Source: Epiperipatus broadwayi (lineage: Eukaryota; Onychophora; Udeonychophora; Euonychophora; Peripatidae). From it: a stretch of DNA of 64,000 nt. This document shows positions 58,733 through 64,000 of the stretch, in pieces (position 1 is the first letter of the stretch; each line of letters starts with the position of its first letter). Under the pieces are notes generated by a model that saw only the letters and a list, made by a program, of their open reading frames with translations, was not told where the DNA came from and did not search any database. A program made the position numbers and the translations under genes. Location: the NCBI GenBank assembly GCA_028023455.1, contig JAQFVV010000001.1, forward strand, positions 24,481,401 to 24,545,400, read 5' to 3'.

Positions 58733-59049
58733 TAAGTGAATAAACATCACATGATCACCATTTCCTATGTTTTCTCATAACTGTTACTAAAACAGGCAAT
58801 ATATATAGAGAGAGTTTTGCCTGTTTTAATAATAGTTATGAGCAATCATAAGAACTGGTGACCATGTAATGTTTATTGGCTTAAAACCAATCATGCCTAA
58901 TAGGATAGTGATGGCTATGGCTATTAAAGAACCAAAGACATTAAAATGTAGAGGTACTGAACTGAGTTCAGACCTATATGACTATATAAGCTAATAAGCT
59001 TGGATTGAAAATATTGTGTTTTCAATTTAAGACTCATAGTTTTGTAGTT
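58733..59049 (+). mobile_element. Palindrome-family fragment with central hairpin
   Basis: 58843-59049 matches the arm of 40748-40945 (CTTAAAACCAATCATGCC, GATAGTGATGGCTATGG, AGCTTGGATTGAAAATAT) and stops at TTTTGTAGTTAACT. Its left part folds back: CTCATAACTGTTACTAAAAC at 58774 is mirrored by GTTTTAATAATAGTTATGAG ending 58842. The motif-bearing end is missing here. Confidence 0.75.
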
Positions 59050-59112
59050 AACTGACCAAAATAAGATTTTATTCCTTCTTTTCATTTTCCCTTAATTGGA
59101 ATTAGCATATAG

Positions 59113-59276
59113 CAGTGGCTCTCAACCTTCCTAATGCTGCAACTCTTTAATACAGTTTCTTATGTTGTAGCGACTCCCAACCTGTAATTTTGCTACTGGT
59201 ATGAAGCAAAAATATGTGATTTTTAATGGTTATTCGACCCTCAAAGGAGTTGCGACCCACAGGTCGAGAACTGCTG
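59113..59276 (+). mobile_element. SPIN-like hAT miniature element (MITE)
   Basis: The left end CAGTGGCTCTCAACCTTCCT and the right end, whose reverse complement is CAGCAGTTCTCGACCT, form 16-base terminal repeats. Internal phrases CTTTAATACAGTTTCTTATG, TGTAATTTTGCTACTGGTAT and GAGTTGCGACCCACAGGTCG are those I know from the SPIN family of hAT transposons, famous for horizontal transfer among animals. Flanking eight bases GCATATAG and GCACATGG agree at six positions, as a mutated 8-base hAT target duplication would. The internal part is shortened to 164 bases total; most differences from my memory of SPIN are C-to-T or G-to-A. Non-coding. Confidence 0.85.
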
Positions 59277-59358
59277 GCACATGGTTAAAACATTTTAATT
59301 GCTTCTTGTAAAATATTTATTTATTTAAAAGAATACAAACATTTCAATTAAATCTTAC

Positions 59359-59488
59359 CTATCAATTTTTTTTCTTGAATAAATTTGACATTTGATAAAA
59401 CTTCTGCTGATAGTTCAATAGCTTGATTAAATCCATTTTCACCACCGTATGATACATCAACCAACCTTAAGATTTTTGCTTGAAGTCG
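59359..59488 (-). CDS. eRF1: eRF1 internal exon (end of middle domain / start of C domain)
   Basis: Read on the minus strand, this 130-base exon encodes [19 protein letters not shown], then [17 protein letters not shown] and IQEKKLI. This closely matches eukaryotic peptide chain release factor 1, which recognises stop codons in the ribosomal A site and triggers peptide release together with eRF3. The exon begins after an AG acceptor (59489-59490) in phase 0 and ends with one base of a glycine codon before a GTAAG donor. That base joins the GT that opens the next exon at 52064, giving the expected KKLIG-KYFDE junction. It is the most upstream exon in the window; exons for the NIKS and GGQ parts must lie beyond 64000. 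The SPIN-like element sits about 80 bases past its 3' splice donor. Identification is from family knowledge; splice sites are read directly. Confidence 0.96.
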
Positions 59489-60489
59489 CTAAATTGTAAT
59501 ATTAAGCATGAATTTAGAATATACATAATTATAATATACAAATAGAAATTATATACGCTGTAATTTTCTGTATTAAAAAAAAAAAAGAGCAAAAATTACA
59601 ACTTCAATTTTTTAAAAAAAAAAAATACATATATAATCAGAACCTATTGTAAGGGTGACTTACAACCAACAAACCACCTGCACTAATCTACACCATATTA
59701 AACCTAATCAAGTAATTATCAAATAACAGTTATCCTTTGTTAAACGCATATATATATATATATACGCAAAATATCGCGATAAGCAAATTATTTTTTTTTA
59801 AAAGTCTTAGATTTCCATATTAAAAAAATAAATAGTCACATATATACATAATATAACTAACCACAAATATCCTTAACTAACTGACATTATGACATAGACA
59901 AAGATAAAACATAAAAAATAATGACCTAATTAATATCAAGCATATTGCTAAGCGACCAGACTTGAAAACGAAAAGATAATTCCAATAAATAATTATCTTA
60001 ATACCATATACACTTGGGTCTCATTTTATGTAGATTATTTTAATGCTATTTTGAAGTTATGCGATTCATATTGCTTCTTAATATCTTTCATATTTTATTA
60101 TATTTATTAGATATCAAGAAATTTAAATTATTAATAACTTATTTTGACTTGAAATATTTTTTTTTCTTCAAATATGTAAGTTATATTAGCAGCTAAGGTG
60201 AATATGCCCTGAAGCTATATTTAGAATCTTAGCTTCTATGTAAATAACCTACTTATACTAATGAGTAAATAATAATAATAGATTATACTTATGTATAAAA
60301 ATATCGCAATAAATATTCAAAAAATTTAAACTTTTAAAATGTATTTTGTTAGATATAAGAGAAATAATTTTTTAGATTGTTAAAATAAATAACGAAGATT
60401 TTATTGATTTTTTTAAACTAAAAATAATCTTTCTAATGGTAATGTATAATTTTTTTGTTTTGATTGCAATCTCATTTTTTTAATATAGA
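59489..60489. other. Intron, nothing recognised
   Basis: AT-rich; a TATATATATATA tract near 59750. The next upstream eRF1 exon (ending FDQ) was sought here on the minus strand and not found. Confidence 0.45.
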
Positions 60490-60895
60490 AACAGAAAACC
60501 ATTAACACAGCACAAGACACAAAGTGGCGCTAGTTGTAAATCCCATCACAAATCTGATTAGTTCACAAACGAATGCATATAGTCAAATAGCAGTAATGAT
60601 TAAAATATGTATGAAAAAATGTAAAATTAAATACTGTAGTTAATAAAAAAAGTTTATCTTGTATCAATTTTTTTTCAAATATTTGAAATTTTTAATTAGT
60701 CATACTTCATTTCTTTATTTTTTTAATGTAAATTTTAAAGTAATTTTTCCTTGTTGCTTTGCTTATATATGATTTCTGAAAATTACTGGAACATATCCCC
60801 CATTTTTCAAGGTAAGTCTATTTTAGTGCGATTTCTTTTGTGCGTGTTTTCTGAGGAACATATCTACCGCATAAAACAACACCCAGAAGTAATAT
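60490..60895 (+). repeat. Dispersed repeat, copy 2 (first copy at 511)
   Basis: Aligns with 511-900; ends CGCATAAAACAACACCCAGA. The copies lie about 60 kb apart in direct orientation within the same gene. A hammerhead-like motif follows within 60 bases. Confidence 0.75.
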
Positions 60896-60950
60896 TAAAT
60901 CATCCATGCACTTTACTACTGTCACACAATGCTTTATTTACTACCCTCTT

Positions 60951-60998
60951 TTACAATTGACAGTTTCGATTCCCCAGCAATTTTCTTCAGAACTACAA
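60951..60998 (-). ncRNA. Candidate hammerhead motif with paired stem I
   Basis: Minus strand: TTGTAGTT (60998-60991), core CTGAAGA (60990-60984), AAATTGCTGGGGAATC, GAAA (60967-60964), C T, GTC (60961-60959), AATTGTAA (60958-60951). The outer strands pair over eight bases counting G-U wobbles and abut the core exactly. GTC is the preferred cleavage triplet. Stem II has decayed to about three offset pairs, compared with GATTG/CAATC at 4279-4305. Confidence 0.5.
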
Positions 60999-61342
60999 CA
61001 TAATCCAAACATATGAATATAAATACAAATGAATATATAATTTACATTCTACATTTATTAATTAAAAAATTTCCTATATATATATTCTATTTTTATTCTT
61101 TATTTTATTTTATTCTTACAACATTTAACTCTAACTTAATATCTTTTATATTTTACATTATTATTATTCATTTTACTATCAATCATTATTAATAAATTAT
61201 TCATTTAATAATTTATAATCTATTTTAATTTATAATATTATTTTAAACACATTTAATTCACCTTTTATATCTCCTAACTTCAACTGCTAAATTCAAATTT
61301 AAAAAATTTGTTATACTTTTAGTACCCCCCTCTTTAAATTTT

Positions 61343-63719
61343 GTGATGTGATGCACTGTGACTTCTTAAACGGAGTCAGAAATCTCTCAGCAACTACGCC
61401 CAGAGAAACCTGTTAGCCACTTTACCTTCCCTTTCCATTCACCACCCTAAGTTTTCCCATAATCTGCTCCATCCCATTTCCATAACATAATTTTTATCAA
61501 TTCCATGGCCTTCATATCTAAATCCCCCATATCTTTTCCCAAACCCAGCATAAAAACCAATAACTCGCTTTCTGTATAATCACTTTGTGCATATTTATTC
61601 TTCCGAAACTTCATTATTTGTACCCTTTCTACTTTCAAGCATTTACATTCAATCAACAGATACCTAATATTTTCTATGCCTTGATTATACAATTTGCAGA
61701 CTAAATCACCCATATTTTTTCATTTACATGTATATTGCCTTAGTGCTAAAGTTCCCGTTCGGGTTTTGAACAATAAACTACTTTCCTTGCTATTATCATA
61801 AATTAACTCACACTTAATGTTCCGTTTACTTCTATATATATTTAAACTCTTTTGACTCTTAATACTAGTTCTCCATCTCTCCAACTCCCTATTCTTTTAT
61901 CCCATTCCTTACCACTATAACACCAACAATCCTCCTAACACAATCATCCCACCTTTTGTACAAGTATACCGATATAAATTCTTTATTCAAATCCTCTGCA
62001 TACCGCATTACGTCTCTCACCCATCTTGTTGCCTGCACTTTACTCATAACTCAATTAAATACTACTTTGGCTATTCTTTTATTATCCATAAACTGCAACC
62101 TACCAAACATTTTCATTTTTCTTTTTTGCATCTCTCATATAAAAACTTGACCATCACATTTCTCCTTGAATTGCCTCCTTCGCTGTCCACACATCTGCAT
62201 GTCTTTCTACTTCCTTTTGTACTTTTTCTAAGTAATCTAATACCCTTTACTAACACGTTGCGCATCATTACTATATGCTAACCCTGCTACTACAACTCCC
62301 TTCCATACAATTCTAGCTACATCATATTTATTATACGAAAACACTGTTAATTTCTTTATCAATCTCTTTCTTTTCTTTGCTTCATTTATCAATTTTTTCT
62401 CCCATTCATCCAAGCAATTTTCCTGATTACTCAAGATGATTCCCAAATAACTATATCTATTCACCACATTTAACTTTATATCCCCCAATAAAAATTCTGT
62501 CTTTTCTTTCACCAGTATTAACCAACATTATATTTGATTTTCCTTCACTAAATTTAATCCTCATCTCTTTACCCACCCTTGCACATTTCCTCAGCATAAC
62601 TTCCATATCTTCTCTTCTTTTTGTAAACACACAAACAGACATCATCTGCAAAAAAAAAGACCGATGAAGTATATACTCCCATGCCATCTATTAACAGTAT
62701 CTCTACCCCCCTTCCTAGTCTTTCTAATGCTCTATCCATTTCACTCAAATATGACAAGAACGGAATAGGTAACATAGGACATCCTTGCCCTTAGTCCAAC
62801 CCCATTTTTAACTTTAACTGATTCTATATCCGCTAATTGTTATGTATAGTAATTATTTTCATATAATTTCTTAATAATATCCACTAAAGCTTCATCCATT
62901 CCTAAATTTACTAAACTTACCCATAATCTATTTCTATTTACTCTAGCATATGCCTTCTATATATCTATAAAACTCATATATAACCGTACCTGAATTACTA
63001 CTCATATCCATAAGTTGTGTAACTACAAATAAATTATCTCCTATATGCCTATCTGATCTAAAACCTCCTTGCATTTCCCCCACTACATTATTTTCTTCCA
63101 TCCATTTTGCAACTCTTCCAGCCACCATATATGAGAAAACTTTATATAAAACTGATGTTACTGCTATCAGTCTATAATTGTTTAACTTTCTATGATCCTT
63201 ACCCTTTTCTTTAAATAATAATCTTACTCTTGTATTACTCCAACTACCCGGACAAACTCTCTTCTGTGCCATCTTATTAAAACATGATAATAGCTTTACT
63301 TTTGCCCTAAATTCATTACCATCTCTGCTGCCCATCCATCTAAACCTCTTGCCGCTCCACTTTTAAATTTCTTCCCTGCCTCATTCAGTTCATTTTTTAT
63401 AAACATAATATTCCCATTACTATATGCTTTCATGTTTTCTATCATTGTCCTTCACATCTAGCATCTTTTGTAAATATCTATTTAAGATTCTAATTCTTCT
63501 CTATCGCTACACTCTATTCCCTCATCATCTAGTAATACTATCTCTCTCTCCCCCCTACATTTCTCCTTTTAATGTAATTCCAAATTTTTTTACTCCCATC
63601 TCTTCCGCTTTAATTAATATCCTCCAACAATTTACTATTCAATTTCATTCTCTCTATAATGATCTATTTTAGCCAACTTCTTTTCTGAGTACTTTTCCCT
63701 GGTGTTAGCCATTTGATGC
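61343..63719 (-). mobile_element. LINE copy D, longest copy
   Basis: Minus strand from the start ATGGCTAACACCAGGG (63716): MANTREKYSEKKLAKIDHY, SKKIWNYIKRR, LNEAGKKFKSGAARGLDG, RVRLLFKEKGKDHRKLNNYR, VTSVLYKVFSYMVAGRVAKW, MQGGFRSDRHIGDNLFVV, FFADDVCLC, KEMRIKFSEGKSNIMLVN, YSYLGIILSNQENCLDEWEK, MGDLVCKLYNQGIENIRYL and IECKCLKVERVQ. This spans the linker, fingers, palm, thumb and the (damaged) knuckle. No apurinic endonuclease domain is seen upstream; the frame starts directly after the tandem-repeat 5' region. The 3' end is TGCATCACATCACA at 61343. Many frameshifts: inactive. Confidence 0.93.
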
Positions 63720-64000
63720 CGTTGATGTTAATCAAAAACACATACATATTACGATTCCGGGCTGGGCCTGTGATTCTATATAAATATCGGCTTTTTTAGT
63801 TTTTGTAATAGGAAATTAGAGCAACCAATAGTAAATAATATTACTATTTAAAAAAAATATTAGAAATTCAGATTAAATTTTAAAATGATACCGGGATAAT
63901 TGACGTTTTTTGGATAGTAATTAATCATAAAATGGTTTGTTTTTGTTTGTGTGCATCTGTCAAAAGTTACAGGATTTTTTTTAATCGAAAATAAGACACA
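63720..64000 (-). promoter_or_regulatory. LINE 5' region with start of tandem units (runs off the window)
   Basis: Reverse complement of 31160-31487 at about 90% identity. It includes GATATTTATATAGAATCACA, a possible TATA-like and start region, about 70 bases upstream of the ATG at 63716. Further upstream begins the last tandem unit (TTTATGATTAATTACTATCC). A promoter role is inferred by analogy with LINEs that carry 5' monomers. Confidence 0.6.

Overview
This is AT-rich animal DNA, almost certainly arthropod. The evidence is five short spliced exons on the minus strand (59359-59488, 51909-52064, 40135-40199, 21861-21933, 3907-3981). They join in one continuous reading frame and encode the C-terminal third of eukaryotic release factor eRF1, with arthropod-type residues such as ICWENLEI and EWLANNYK. 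The first exons (NIKS and GGQ domains) lie to the right of the window and the last exon to the left. Everything else I can see lies in introns of 7 to 18 kb. No bacterial features, CRISPR arrays or operons are present.

The introns are a graveyard of mobile elements. From left to right: a small hairpin and a dispersed repeat (1-900); a GC-richer block that may be a decayed LTR (1388-2853); two LINE copies head to head inside a larger inverted repeat (9.2-12.5 kb); a Merlin-family DNA transposon with terminal inverted repeats (16.5-19.2 kb); another GC-richer block (23.4-25.6 kb); a ZBED-type hAT transposon split by a Penelope-like element with a 14-bp target duplication (25.9-29.7 kb); a ~117-bp tandem array that is the 5' region of the same LINE family (30.3-31.5 kb); an unidentified coding remnant (33.2-33.6 kb); a 1.5-kb direct repeat pair flanking an eRF1 exon and an 850-bp palindrome (37.9-42.9 kb); a DD41D mariner-type transposon (46.3-47.7 kb); a second hAT remnant holding a 700-bp palindrome (49-51 kb); a third LINE (56.1-57.9 kb); a SPIN-like hAT miniature element (59.1 kb); and a fourth, long LINE (61.3-64 kb).

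The most unusual theme is a recurring hammerhead-ribozyme-like motif (CTGAWGA, a short stem, GAAAC). It occurs in at least eight places, often at the heart of inverted repeats, next to Penelope reverse transcriptase/GIY-YIG remnants, and in one subfamily beside a tRNA-like segment with A and B boxes. Two copies (41014-41056 plus, 60951-60998 minus) also show the flanking stem I that a hammerhead needs, and sister copies show compensatory stem changes. All transposase and reverse transcriptase frames are broken, so no element here looks autonomous as it stands.
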